Assembly: GCF_003363715.1 (NCBI RefSeq)
Contig: NZ_QREV01000018.1
Location: forward strand, 1-64,000
From: Parabacteroides acidifaciens
Lineage (GTDB): Bacteria; Bacteroidota; Bacteroidia; Bacteroidales; Tannerellaceae
DNA: 64,000 nucleotides
Reading direction: 5' to 3'
The notes beneath the pieces are model-generated. The model searched no databases, was not told the origin of the DNA, and saw only the letters and a list, made by a program, of their open reading frames with translations. This document shows, piece after piece, positions 43,399 through 54,100 of the stretch (position 1 is the stretch's first letter; the number at the start of each line of letters is the position of its first letter). Position numbers and translations under genes: made by a program.

Positions 43399-43833
43399 TT
43401 ATTTCCTAACTAACGTGTACTTATACCCCGTTTCCGAACAATCTTGCAGAAACAGCGTATCTCCCTTGATGGAGAGCGGGAAAGCCGGATTGGTTTCATA
43501 GAATACATCCATCAGGTAGGCCTCGTAGCCTAAACCTGTATCCGCTTTGCGCCAGTTCAGGGCACCCGGTTCCGCCTTACCGTCTTCAGTCCAGACGTAC
43601 CGGTCACCATCGAAAGTGATGAACGTATTCTCGTACTCGCAAAACTCACGGGCATTCTTGCCACTTACCAGTTCCCACTTCCCGTTGACCAACTGCTTGA
43701 TCTCCGGCAGGTCTTTTTCGATCAGCGAAAGGTTAGCCTTCGTTGTCTCTTTCTTCTTATTGTCCTGGCAGGCCGTACCCAGAGGAAGGATACAGACAAG
43801 CAGTAGCAGCCATACTTTCATCAGATTCTTCAT
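43399..43833 (-). CDS. Hypothetical lipoprotein (lipocalin-like size)
   Basis: 144 aa. Lipoprotein signal with Cys22 (LPLGTAC), a charged linker (QDNKKKE), then a ~110-residue domain beginning VNGKWELVSGKNAREF and ending YKYTLVRK. The pattern of a 'GxWxL' start and alternating strands suggests a small beta-barrel like the lipocalin-like proteins of Bacteroidetes. It lies 9 bp downstream of the TPR protein gene and is co-transcribed with it. Confidence 0.65.
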   Translation of the reverse strand: MKNLMKVWLLLLVCILPLGTACQDNKKKETTKANLSLIEKDLPEIKQLVNGKWELVSGKNAREFCEYENTFITFDGDRYVWTEDGKAEPGALNWRKADTGLGYEAYLMDVFYETNPAFPLSIKGDTLFLQDCSETGYKYTLVRK

Positions 43834-43842
43834 ATCTCTTGT

Positions 43843-45570
43843 TTATTTACAGTGTTCCTTAATCAATTTGTCGGCAAGCGGGTCGCCCAGCTCTTTCGCC
43901 TTATTGAACGCCTCGCAAGCCTCAGCCTTTTTCTCCAGGCGGACATAGCAGACGCCACGCAAACGGTAGCAAGCCCCGAAATCGGGTGCAATGGCAATCG
44001 CCTTCTCTATACTCTTCAGGGCATCTTCATACTTCTGCAGACGCACATAAACGGAAGCTTCTTCAGCATAGTAGTCCGGTGTCTGCGGGCTTGCCGAAAT
44101 AGCCTCCTGGATGTCCTTCAACGCTCCTTCCAGGTCACCGGCACGGAACTTCGCCTGTTCACGCAGGAAGTAGAAATTAGGCAACACTTTCCCGCCGGCC
44201 AGCACATAATAAAGGTCATAGTCGGCAATCGCCTCGGCATACTGTGCCAGACGGAGGCGCCAGTCGATCCGTTCCAGGACATAGGCAGCCGCTTCGTTAT
44301 TCATATTCGCTCCGCACTTCTCGACAGCCTTGTCCAACAGGTCGATCACATCCCCGATATTGAACCCGGTGATCCGTTCTTTTGCTTTCGCCGCCATATA
44401 ATAGGATGAGGCGGAAGCAATATCGCTGTTATTAACGATCATGTATTCATCGAATGCCTGTTGAAACTCGCCTTTATTGAAATAGATATCCGCTTTCAAC
44501 TGATGGTAAGCAGGCAGGTCATCCTCTGCAATCGCCTTGTCCAACGCCTCCATAGCCGCATCGATTGACCAGGCAGGATCGGTCAAGGTCGTATCAGCCG
44601 AAGCCACACCATAAATCAGTTTGGCACGGTTATACCAACTATCCGCCTTCTTGTCGCTATACTTGGAGGCTGTCTTTATATCTTCCAAAGCTTTCTCCAG
44701 ATAGGAGACCTCTTCAGCCGGCGAACTTGCCAGATCGGCACGGTTATAAGCATAGAGGTCGGCACGGTTCAAGTAGCCTTCCTGTGCGCTCGGGAAAGTG
44801 CCGATGAAATCATTGATTGTCTCCAGACACGTCTTCGCATCCTGTGTCCCGGCAAGTAAATAGAGGGCAACGGATGCCTGGTCTACCTCTTTCGGCCATC
44901 CTTTCCGGATACCGATACTGCGGTAAACAGAGCCTAAATAGTCGGCAGACCCGATCGACAGGCTGCCCGCATAACCGGCGGAAAGACCGTAGCACACATC
45001 TTTCTTCCCCCCCGCATCGGCCTGCGCCAACGCAAAAACCTCGCCTTCGGGTGTCAATAACGGAGCATTCAGTTCGTTCTCATCCAATGCGATCGCCATC
45101 TTATAATATTTATAAGGATCTTTCAATTTACTCACTTCGGTAATTGCTCCCGACTTAAAAGACGCCGTCTTTCCGGTAGAAAAGGGCAAAAGGTAAGCAT
45201 TCGTACCGTTCGCAACCGGTTCGGCAGCGATCACGAGAAAAGCGGCTTTCTTGGGGACCTCTACCTGGAACTTTATAACATCGTAGAGTTCATCCGCTCC
45301 CTGTATATTCTTAACCGGGTATGTCTTTCCTTCCGTATCGGTAACGGTCGCCTTCTCAGCCCCTTTGAAGATATCGTATGAAGAGACAGCATCACCGGCC
45401 TCGGAGACGAAAAATCCCGTACCCGTAGCCAGTTTGTTACCATCCTTTCCATAAGTTGTAATCGTAAAGACGGCCTTTTTAGCCTTGTCCATCCATTTAG
45501 GGGCGTTTTTCTGAGCTGCTGCCGACAGGCAGAGGCAGCTAATAAAGATCAATTGCAGTATTCGTTTCAT
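43843..45570 (-). CDS. Secreted TPR protein with a degenerate trypsin-like domain
   Basis: 575 aa. Signal peptide (about 1-20, SAAAQ). Residues ~30-200 resemble an HtrA-type trypsin fold (ATGTGFFVSEAGDAVSSYDI, 48-67), but the catalytic His position reads Tyr-Asp (SSYDIFKG), and no GNSGG serine motif is present where LNAPLLTPEGEVFALA stands. It should therefore be proteolytically inactive. The remaining ~370 residues are tetratricopeptide repeats (for example AKFRAGDLEGALKDIQEAIS, 490-540). It may be a periplasmic scaffold. A minus-strand TACATTTG box at 45605-45598 precedes it; the lipoprotein gene follows. Confidence 0.78.
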   Translation of the reverse strand: MKRILQLIFISCLCLSAAAQKNAPKWMDKAKKAVFTITTYGKDGNKLATGTGFFVSEAGDAVSSYDIFKGAEKATVTDTEGKTYPVKNIQGADELYDVIKFQVEVPKKAAFLVIAAEPVANGTNAYLLPFSTGKTASFKSGAITEVSKLKDPYKYYKMAIALDENELNAPLLTPEGEVFALAQADAGGKKDVCYGLSAGYAGSLSIGSADYLGSVYRSIGIRKGWPKEVDQASVALYLLAGTQDAKTCLETINDFIGTFPSAQEGYLNRADLYAYNRADLASSPAEEVSYLEKALEDIKTASKYSDKKADSWYNRAKLIYGVASADTTLTDPAWSIDAAMEALDKAIAEDDLPAYHQLKADIYFNKGEFQQAFDEYMIVNNSDIASASSYYMAAKAKERITGFNIGDVIDLLDKAVEKCGANMNNEAAAYVLERIDWRLRLAQYAEAIADYDLYYVLAGGKVLPNFYFLREQAKFRAGDLEGALKDIQEAISASPQTPDYYAEEASVYVRLQKYEDALKSIEKAIAIAPDFGACYRLRGVCYVRLEKKAEACEAFNKAKELGDPLADKLIKEHCK

Positions 45571-45678
45571 TTCTTTTCATGTTATCAGATACGGACGCAA
45601 ATGTAAGGATTTATCTCTAATTGTTATCCTTTTTCCCTTATCTTTGTCCAAACGTTTTACCTTTCAAACCTGTTATTT

Positions 45679-46404
45679 ATGAAACATCTATTATTTATTC
45701 TTATGAGCAGTCTGTTTGCATACACCTCCCTTTCGGCAGGTAACTTTACAGTTGATAAGTTGAAAACGCGCGACGGCGGCGAGCTGGCCATCACATTCAT
45801 CAAACATGCAAGCCTGATGATCGAATACGGCGGCCATGTCATACAGGTCGATCCCGTCTCCGAATATGCCAACTATGCCACCTTCCCGAAAGCAGACATC
45901 ATCCTGATCACTCACGAACATGGCGACCACCTGGACAAGAAAGCCATTGCTGCGTCCGAAAAGGCCGGCACACTCATCATCGCGAACGAAAACAGCCAGA
46001 AAATCATCGGCAAGGGCACCGTCATGAAGAACGGAGACAAGCTCAAACCGACAGACTATCTGACGATCGAAGCCGTACCCGCCTACAACACGACTCCCGG
46101 AAGAGAGAAATTCCATCCCCGCCACCGTGACAACGGCTACATCCTGACATTAGGCGGCACGCGTATCTATATAGCCGGCGACACGGAAGACATCCCGGAG
46201 CTGAAGAATCTCAAAGACATAGACATCGCCTTCCTCCCGGTCAACCAGCCCTATACAATGACCGTTCCCCAGGCGGCCAACGCTGCAAGGATGTTCTCGC
46301 CGAAAATCCTGTACCCCTACCATTACGGGGACACAAAGATCAGCGAACTCAAAGAGGCTCTGCAAGGTAGCGGCGTGGAGGTAAGGATCCGGGAGATGCA
46401 ATGA
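45679..46404 (+). CDS. Exported MBL-fold metallohydrolase (UlaG-like)
   Basis: 241 aa. Metallo-beta-lactamase fold with the metal-binding motif THEHGDHLD (His79, His81, Asp83, His84), further His at PRHRDNGY and YPYHYG, and IYIAGDTED as the bridging Asp. It is closest in layout to the UlaG/UPF0173 group but has a cleavable signal (about 1-20, TSLSAG), so it acts in the envelope. A TATCTTTG box at 45639-45646 drives it, divergent from the TPR gene. The substrate is unknown. Confidence 0.85.
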   Translation: MKHLLFILMSSLFAYTSLSAGNFTVDKLKTRDGGELAITFIKHASLMIEYGGHVIQVDPVSEYANYATFPKADIILITHEHGDHLDKKAIAASEKAGTLIIANENSQKIIGKGTVMKNGDKLKPTDYLTIEAVPAYNTTPGREKFHPRHRDNGYILTLGGTRIYIAGDTEDIPELKNLKDIDIAFLPVNQPYTMTVPQAANAARMFSPKILYPYHYGDTKISELKEALQGSGVEVRIREMQ

Positions 46405-46577
46405 CACAGGCGAACGCAAATCCGCTATTGCTCTTTTAAAAAGTAAACACAATTCCTTTTTTAACTTAATCTTGTCCTTCGGGAGCTACTCCGGATAGGG
46501 GTAAAAACGGCATTTCAGTCTTTAGGTTAAACGCAGGTCATGAACATGAATGCGGCTAATCTAAAACAAGGATTGAT

Positions 46578-49172
46578 ATGTTGATGAAAAATGTGATGTT
46601 GATTCTTTTCCTGGCAAACGCAAACACTCTCTTAGCCCAGGAAAACGACACGGTCAAGGTGGAGAAGCCCGCCGGAGTACCGGTAGTCTCTTACTCTTCC
46701 CCTAAAGAATACACCATAGCCGGGATCGAGGTGACAGGGTGCAAGGATTATGATGATTTTGTATTGATCGGCTTTTCCGGGCTTTCGGTAGGTGACGTGA
46801 TTTCCGTTCCCGGAAGCCAGATAACAGATGCCGTCAAACGCTATTGGAAGCATGGCCTGTTTTCCGACGTGAAAATATCGGCATCCAGGATCGAGGATGA
46901 CAAGATATGGCTCGAGATCCATCTCAAGCAGCGGTCCCGCGTCTCGCAGGTCAACTACAACGGCATTAAGAAATCGGAAAGAGAAGACCTGGAAAGTAGG
47001 CTGCAACTGAAGAAAGGACACCAGATCACGCCCAACCTGGCAGACCGGGCAAAGCTCGTCATACAAAAGTACTTCGAGGGAAAAGGATTCAAGAACGTAG
47101 ATGTGGAGATCAACCAAACGGATGACCTGTCGCACGAAGGACAAGTTATCGTAGATGTAAACATCGATAAAAACGAAAAAGTAAAGATCCGCAAGATATC
47201 GTTCCGGGGTAATGAAGCTTTGACCGACTCCGAGCTGAAAAAGGCGATGAAAAAAACGAACGAGAAGTTTAACCTGTCACGGGACTTCAAAAGCAGCCTT
47301 CTTGAGATATTCTCCACAAAGAAATTTACAGCAGAGGAGTATGAGAAAGACAAAAAGAACATAATCTCGAAATATAATGAAATGGGTTACCGCGACGCAG
47401 TGCTGACAGCCGACACCATACGGAACGTCAATGATAAGACCGTCGACATCGACATCCGGATAGAGGAAGGCCGGAAATACTATCTGAAAGGGATTACGTT
47501 TGTCGGTAATACGCACTACTCGACCGATTTCCTTACCGCAGTGCTGAATATGAAAGCAGGAGAAGTCTACAACCAAAAGAAGCTGAACGAACGGCTTATC
47601 AGTGACGATGACGCCCTGTCGAACGTCTACTACAACAACGGTTACCTGTTCTTTAGCGCCGACCCCATAGAAACGGATGCCAGCAATGACTCCATTGCAT
47701 TGGAGATCCGCATACAGGAAGGCCCGCAGGCTGTCATCAACCGGATCATCATCAATGGGAACGAGCGTCTTTATGAAGATGTGGTACGCCGTGAGCTGTA
47801 CACCAAACCGGGGATGATGTTCAGCCGTGAAGACCTGATGCGTTCCGTACGCGAACTGGCCCAATCGGGGCATTTCGACCCGGAACGGTTGGTTCCGCAA
47901 CCGCTGCCCAATGCTGAAAACGGGACGGTCGACATCAAATACGACCTTGTGTCAAAAGCCAATGACCAAATAGAATTCTCCGCCGGTTGGGGACAAACGG
48001 GACTGATCGGCAAACTAAGCCTGAAGTTCACCAATTTCTCGATGAAGAACCTCCTCAACCCCAATTCATACAAAGGCATCATCCCGCAAGGTGAAGGGCA
48101 GACACTGACGTTGAGCGGTGAGACGAACGGGCGTTATTACCAGGCCTACAGCATTGCCTTCATGGACCCCTGGTTTGGGAAAAAGCGCCCGAACGCTCTT
48201 TCCCTGAACGCATACTTTTCCCGGCAGACCGGCATCAGCCAACGTTATTACGACCGCAACTACTATCAAAACAGTTTCGAACAGAGTTTTGACCCGGACC
48301 AGTCTTTTATGTCACTTGGGGGCTCCGTCGGATATGGCAAGCGGCTGAACTGGCCGGATAATTACTTTCAATTCTCGGCGACACTGAACTACCAGATGTA
48401 TATAATGAAGAACTGGAACTCTTTCCTTGCTAAGAATGGCAACAGCCATAACATAAATCTCGAACTCCGGCTGCAACGTAATTCGATAGACAACCCTCTC
48501 TATACCCGGCGGGGGTCACAGCTGGATCTGTCCGTAGCCCTGACACCGCCCTATTCGTTGTTCGACGGAAAAGATTATGCCGCTATGGACGACCAAGACT
48601 CCCGAAAATTCAAGTTCGTCGAATATCACAAGTGGAAGTTTAAAGCCAAATTCTTTTCACCGCTTGCCCCGTCTTCCGTGAAGCGGACTCCGGTCTTGAT
48701 GACACGCGTCGAATATGGCTTTGTCGGCTCTTACAACAAACATAAGAAATCACCTTTCGAGACCTTCTATGTCGGGGGTGACGGGATGAGCGGTTATTCC
48801 GGTGCCTACGGGACTGAGACGATTGCTTTGAGAGGTTACGAAAACGGTTCTATTGCAGGCAGCGACGGTCCTGAGACATTCGGCTATGCTTATTCAAAGC
48901 TCGCGATGGAACTGCGTTATCCATTCTTACTGGAACCTTCATCGACGATATACGGGCTGGTGTTTCTGGAAGCGGGTAATGCCTGGAAGGATATGAAGTC
49001 ATTCAATCCGTTCGACCTGAAACGATCGGCCGGAGTGGGTGTCCGTATCTTCCTTCCAATGATCGGCCTGATGGGACTGGATTGGGGATATGGCTTCGAT
49101 GTTCCCAACTATGGAGGCAAGGGCAAACGCAACGGCAGTAAACTCAGTTTCGTATTAGGACAGGAGTTTTAA
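46578..49172 (+). CDS. bamA: BamA/Omp85-family outer membrane assembly protein
   Basis: 864 aa. Central component of the beta-barrel assembly machinery. Signal peptide to about LLAQ (21), then five POTRA domains (about 45-440; for example ISFRGNEALTDSELKKAMKK and ITFVGNTHYSTDFLTAV), then a 16-strand barrel with the Omp85 features (LRGYENGSI as the (V/L)RG(F/Y) motif, ~745) and a C-terminal Phe (LSFVLGQEF). Bacteroidales often carry more than one BamA-like protein, so it could be a paralogue rather than the essential copy. It is monocistronic. Confidence 0.9.
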   Translation: MLMKNVMLILFLANANTLLAQENDTVKVEKPAGVPVVSYSSPKEYTIAGIEVTGCKDYDDFVLIGFSGLSVGDVISVPGSQITDAVKRYWKHGLFSDVKISASRIEDDKIWLEIHLKQRSRVSQVNYNGIKKSEREDLESRLQLKKGHQITPNLADRAKLVIQKYFEGKGFKNVDVEINQTDDLSHEGQVIVDVNIDKNEKVKIRKISFRGNEALTDSELKKAMKKTNEKFNLSRDFKSSLLEIFSTKKFTAEEYEKDKKNIISKYNEMGYRDAVLTADTIRNVNDKTVDIDIRIEEGRKYYLKGITFVGNTHYSTDFLTAVLNMKAGEVYNQKKLNERLISDDDALSNVYYNNGYLFFSADPIETDASNDSIALEIRIQEGPQAVINRIIINGNERLYEDVVRRELYTKPGMMFSREDLMRSVRELAQSGHFDPERLVPQPLPNAENGTVDIKYDLVSKANDQIEFSAGWGQTGLIGKLSLKFTNFSMKNLLNPNSYKGIIPQGEGQTLTLSGETNGRYYQAYSIAFMDPWFGKKRPNALSLNAYFSRQTGISQRYYDRNYYQNSFEQSFDPDQSFMSLGGSVGYGKRLNWPDNYFQFSATLNYQMYIMKNWNSFLAKNGNSHNINLELRLQRNSIDNPLYTRRGSQLDLSVALTPPYSLFDGKDYAAMDDQDSRKFKFVEYHKWKFKAKFFSPLAPSSVKRTPVLMTRVEYGFVGSYNKHKKSPFETFYVGGDGMSGYSGAYGTETIALRGYENGSIAGSDGPETFGYAYSKLAMELRYPFLLEPSSTIYGLVFLEAGNAWKDMKSFNPFDLKRSAGVGVRIFLPMIGLMGLDWGYGFDVPNYGGKGKRNGSKLSFVLGQEF

Positions 49173-49509
49173 TTCCTGCCCCTACGAAGCCTGCTATTTT
49201 GATTCAAATATTCTTGAAACTGTAAAAAGCGTGAAGGTCCTGACTTGTCAAGATTGCCTGTAAAATGATCTTGCAGTACTTCATGGGGTTACGGTGCCGT
49301 AAAGGAAGGAACAACCCGGCAGATAGAATGAACGATGCCGGATGTGTGCCCCTTCCATACCCACCCGCTATTCATGTCACAGCTGTGAAACAAAAGAAAT
49401 CCAATTGTAACATAGAAGGAGGACAGTTGTGACATGCAAAGAAGACAACCGTAACATGCAATAGAGGACCGATGTTTATCCGTTATTGATTCAAATATTC
49501 ATACATGAA
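49173..49509. other. Intergenic region between convergent bamA and susD-like genes
   Basis: No gene is visible. TTGATTCAAATATTC occurs at both ends (49199-49213 and 49496-49510). A weak 6-bp hairpin (CCGGCA / TGCCGG, 49316-49341) lies in the middle. A 22-bp tandem repeat occupies 49385-49472. Confidence 0.5.
49385..49472. repeat. Degenerate 22-bp tandem repeat, four units
   Basis: Units start at 49385, 49407, 49429 and 49451, each 22 bp, beginning GTGAAACA, GTAACATA, GTGACATG and GTAACATG and continuing with a purine-rich A/G stretch and ACAGTT/ACAACC/ACCGA. The phase is exact although the units are only moderately similar. Unit length resembles the ~21-bp quasi-units in the cores of the two dispersed repeats. 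Confidence 0.6.
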
Positions 49510-51135
49510 CTAAAAATTGCGTCCAGTATCCCACCACAAACGACTGCCGGCATGGTCCGGTTTGCCGAAGGCTTCGACAAGTCTCTCGTAGAGAGGGGCG
49601 TCGGTATCGACGATATCGGCGGGGAAGTTCAGGCGGCGGATCATCGTTTCGGTATCGATGCAACCGTCTTTGCTGTTGTTGATACGCACCGGGAAGAGGC
49701 GCGGATAGCCCGTACGCCGCTGTTCGGCCCAGGCTTCGCCACCTTCCGGGAAGAGGGCGATCCATTTCTGGGTGATTATCTTTTCGAGTTTCACTTCATG
49801 GGATGCCTCTTCCTCCCACTTGGGGGTGACAAGGCAACGGGCTGCAATATCGTTCGCAGGATCGAAAGCGTCCCGATAATCGGCCCCCACCCTTTCGGAT
49901 TGCAGATAGTCATCCGATCCATCAGCCCCCCACTGGCGGAAAGAGGTGACAACGCCTTCGCGGTAACAAGTGCCGGGGTCTTCCGCAGTCCACCCCCGGA
50001 GGGCGGCTTCGGCACGCAGGAACCAGATTTCAGCAGCGGTCATAAGAATCGGAGCAGTCGACTGGTTCACGTACAGGCAGGAATGGGAAGCGTAGAGAAA
50101 ATGGGAAAAGCAGGTACCTTGACGAATCCCCTTGTAGCGGTTCTTCAAAGCTACGACCGCCTCATCGCCCGGACGTTCCACATCTTCCGCACAGGGCTCG
50201 AAAAAGAGCTCCATGCGGGGATCTTCATAACCGGTGAGAATCGACTCCATAGAGGCGTTCATGAAAGCTTCACCCCATACCCGGTTGATCTCGCCTAATG
50301 GATTCTGATAGCCGTTGCGGGTCGAGACGCGTACGCATTCGGAAGGCTGTTCGAAGACACCCGCTTTATCGAAAGCTGATTTGAGGAACTCCGCCTTAGC
50401 CCGCGCAGGGTCAACCATTGCGATACGGACAGCCAGACGCATCCGGAGTGAGTTGGCAAAACGGAGCCACGAGATGGGACGGCCGTCCAGCAGGATGTCA
50501 AACTTCGAGATATCCGGACCTTTCGCTCTCGACTCGGCATATTCACGGAGTATGCCGGCCGCTTCATCCAAGTCGCGAAAGAAAGCGTCGTAGGCTTCTT
50601 GCTGCGTATCGGGACGGTAATTGCCCTCGGTGTTTGCAAAGTTCGTATAGACGATAGGGCCGTAGATATCCGAGATGCGGTGCATCACTTCCACCTTCAA
50701 TACCTTGGTCACGGCATAGACCGAGGGGTAAACCACACGCGTGGAATCTTCCAGTTTCTTGATCTGGGGCAGGACATAAGCGTAGGTATAGCCCCAGTCG
50801 GTGCCATTCCAGCCATCCTGAAGGTTATAATCAGAGTTATGGCTACCGCCATTCAGGGGTTTGTAATCATGCATATAGCCGCTGAACATATCGGCGTTCA
50901 GGTTCTGCATCAACTGGAAAGGCCAGTTCTTGCCTTTGCCGAAGTCGTAGTTGAAGTAGATACCTTGCTGGATGATGTCGAGCGGGATGCCGAGGTTATT
51001 GAAGTCGATCTTCATATCTTCGTCAGTGATGCCGGTCTGATCCGTATTGAAATCTTTGAAGTCGCCGGTGCACGAGACGAGCAAAGCGGATAGTGCCAAC
51101 AGGGTGGCTACGAGTGTTATAGATAGCGTTCTCAT
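49510..51135 (-). CDS. SusD-like outer membrane lipoprotein (SusD-like_2 type)
   Basis: 541 aa. Lipoprotein signal with Cys22 (ALLVSC), then TGDFKDFNTDQTGITDEDM. The phrase FDILLDGRPISWLRFANSLR (about 212-231) and the end ALFPEGGEAWAEQRRTGYPR (about 474-493) are typical of the second SusD subfamily. It pairs with the SusC gene just upstream (10-bp gap). Its ligand is unknown; there are no glycan enzymes next to it. Confidence 0.9.
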   Translation of the reverse strand: MRTLSITLVATLLALSALLVSCTGDFKDFNTDQTGITDEDMKIDFNNLGIPLDIIQQGIYFNYDFGKGKNWPFQLMQNLNADMFSGYMHDYKPLNGGSHNSDYNLQDGWNGTDWGYTYAYVLPQIKKLEDSTRVVYPSVYAVTKVLKVEVMHRISDIYGPIVYTNFANTEGNYRPDTQQEAYDAFFRDLDEAAGILREYAESRAKGPDISKFDILLDGRPISWLRFANSLRMRLAVRIAMVDPARAKAEFLKSAFDKAGVFEQPSECVRVSTRNGYQNPLGEINRVWGEAFMNASMESILTGYEDPRMELFFEPCAEDVERPGDEAVVALKNRYKGIRQGTCFSHFLYASHSCLYVNQSTAPILMTAAEIWFLRAEAALRGWTAEDPGTCYREGVVTSFRQWGADGSDDYLQSERVGADYRDAFDPANDIAARCLVTPKWEEEASHEVKLEKIITQKWIALFPEGGEAWAEQRRTGYPRLFPVRINNSKDGCIDTETMIRRLNFPADIVDTDAPLYERLVEAFGKPDHAGSRLWWDTGRNF

Positions 51136-51145
51136 AGGTCAATCG

Positions 51146-54100
51146 TTAGAATTCACATTTGATATTAAATCCGAAGCTGCGGGTGGTCGGCAGTCCATAG
51201 ACCTCGATACCCTGGTTGTCGTTTCCGGTGGAAAGGATTAAATCGGGATCGAAGGGCGCATCCTTATATATAAAGAAGAGATTACGCGCGACAAACGAGA
51301 GATGTACCTGGCTGAAGGCACGGCTTGCAGCCATCCATTTCTCCGGCAAGCGGTAACCGAGGGAGAGCTCGCGCAAACGGATATTGGTAGCGTTATACAT
51401 ATAATATTCCGTCACACCGGCACGCCCGGCTACGACATTCTTATAAAAGCCTTCGACATTCTCGATCTTATGCCCTTCGAGCATCACGTAACCGGCATCA
51501 CGGGCGGCTGCCGTCTCTTTCGTCACACCGAAGAGGTCCATATCCGCCTGTGTCTGCGAGAGGATATCGCCTCCGATACGGCTGTCGATCAGGAAAGAGA
51601 GGGTAATGTCACGATAGCTGACCGTATTGCTCCAACTGAGGTTGAGTTTCGGATTGCAGTTGCCGACTTTGATGAGGTTGCCTTCGCCCTCGACTTGCGG
51701 CAGGCCCTTCTTCTCCCCTTCCGTCTCGTAGAGGATTTGTCCGTCCGCATCCCGGCGGAAGGCTTTACCGTAGATATCGCCGAAAGCACCTCCCTCTTTC
51801 AGCTTCATAGCATAGCTGGATGAGAAGCCGCTGGGACCGTAGACAAAGACCGGCAGTTCTTCGTGCAGTTTCATCACCCGGTTCTTGTTGGCTGAAAGGT
51901 TCAGTTCGCTCTTCCAGGTAATATCTTGCCACATAACGGGTACGCCTCCGAGAGTAACTTCCCACCCCCTGTTACGGATATCTCCGGCATTGACATAGCG
52001 ATAGGCATACTTGTCGCCGGAACGGGCGGGGAGCTTGAAGAACTGGTTGCGTGTATTGGTCTGGTACCAAGTCGCACTCAAATTCAGGCGGTTGTCGAAG
52101 AGACGCCATTCGGTACCCAACTCGACAGAGGTCGTCATCTCCGGCTTCATATCTTCAAAAGGGGCGGCGTCGGCATATTCGATCTCGCCTCCCGCACCGA
52201 CATGCGACACGGGATTGGTGACATAAAGCGGTATATCGTTACCGACCTTGCTCCACACGGCACGTAGCTTGGAAAAGGAAACCCATTCAGGTAGCGGCAG
52301 TGTCTTGTCCATGATCCAGGCCGCCCCAATCGAGGGATAAAAGAAGCCGGAACCTTCGTGCGGCGTATAGGCCAATGTGCTCGCCCAGTCGTTGCGGGCG
52401 GTCAGGTCGAGGATCAAGGTTTCCTTATAACCAACCTGCGCAGTGGCGAAGAGTGACTGCATCTGACGGCGGGCGTCGATCTGCTGGTTGATGTAAGCCG
52501 AGCCGTTCATATTGATGTTAGCTATATTGAAGACGTTCGCATACTTAAGCGAGGCAGTCTTGGAATCGTAGCGAAGGGAGTTAACCGTCTTGTCGTTGAT
52601 ACTGGCGCCGATGGCTCCCTGGAGGGAAAAGTCACTGAATTTCTTCTCGAACAGGGCCATTACGTCACCATAGAACATCGTCTCTTGGTAGTCCATCTCA
52701 ATATAACGCCCGTTCACTCCGGCAAGAGCGGGGGCGGTAGAAGCATAAAACTTCTGGCGGATCTTGTCCGAGACATTATCGGCACTTCCACGGGCTTGCA
52801 GGCGGAACCAGTCCGTCACCTTCAGTTCAGCGGTCAGCGAAGCCATCGTCCGGTTACGAAGGTCCTTGCTCTGGATGCGGTTGACGACCCAATAGGGATT
52901 CTGCTCGAAGTCTTCTGTTCCCGAATGCCAGTTCTGGACGTACAAATTACGCGTCTCGTCCCACACTTCGAAATGGTCGCGATACTCGGAGATGTCTTTG
53001 CCCCGCGGAAAACGGTAAAGGCCGACCAGCGCGTTCATATAGAAGCCGCCACTCGGGTTGCGGTCGTTGATAATCTGACGGAAGAGGTTGACGTTCGCAT
53101 CCAGCTTCAAGCGGTCGCCGAATAGTTTGGCAGTCTCCCGGAAATTTATATTGTGTTTCCTCAACCGGTTATTCTCCATGATACCCTTACTGGTCGTATT
53201 GGCATAAGAGAAATAAGTTTGATAGCGTTCGTTACCGGTGCTGACGGAGAAGGCAGTCATGGAGTTGAGACCGGTGCGGAAGAAATCGCCGGCATTATCA
53301 TAAGCCGGCATAGCCTGTTTCGCGCCCCAGCTCTCCACGCCATTGCTCTCACCATACGTGTTCTGGAATTCGGGTAGACAAAAGGCCTTGTCAAAAACGA
53401 GGCTGGTGGAGAAAGTGATCTTCCTGACGTCTGTCCGGCCTTTCTTTGTGGTAATGAGGATAACACCATTCGCCGCCTGGCTCCCATATAAAGCGGCGGC
53501 AGGAGAGCCTTTCAGAATACTGATACTTTCCACGTCTTCCGGATTGAGGTTGGAAATACCGTCTCCCCCGTCGCGGTTGCCGGCATCAGCCGTACCGCCG
53601 ATAGCGGTAAAGGCTTGCTCATTGGAAGTGTTCAAGACCGGTACGCCGTCTATCACATACAACGGTTGGTTGTTTCCGGCTACGGAACGGACACCGCGCA
53701 TCAGCACTTTGGCTGAACTGCCCAGACCGGAAGAGGTCTTGTTCACCTGCATACCGGCAACCTTGCCTGCCAGCGAAGTAATCATGTTCGGGGCTTTCAC
53801 ACGCGTCAGTTCCTCACCGTCCACCTGTTTGACAGAATAGGTCAAGGCGGATTCTTTCCGCTTGAGACCCAAAGCAGTCACGACAACTCCTTCAAGCTGA
53901 AGGGCATCTTCCGACATCTTGATATACAGGTATTGTTGCCCCCGGACAAAGATTGCCTGGGACTCATATCCGATAAAAGAAATTGTTATTATCGAATTGT
54001 CCGTAACAAAGAACGTGAAGTCTCCGTTTACATCAGCGATAACACCGTTAGTGGTACCGTTTTCCACGATATTGGCGCCCGATAACGGTTTCCCGCTTTC

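Noticed and set aside
49385-49472. CRISPR array
   Set aside because: Units are contiguous 22-bp degenerate repeats with no spacers and no cas genes nearby; I saw no CRISPR array anywhere in the window.
49486-50298. Long plus-strand open frame (270 codons) antisense to the second susD gene
   Set aside because: The minus-strand product is a clear SusD-family lipoprotein; the plus-strand frame is its shadow. The same holds for other long antisense frames, for example 15462-16595, 20415-21521 and 54515-55633.
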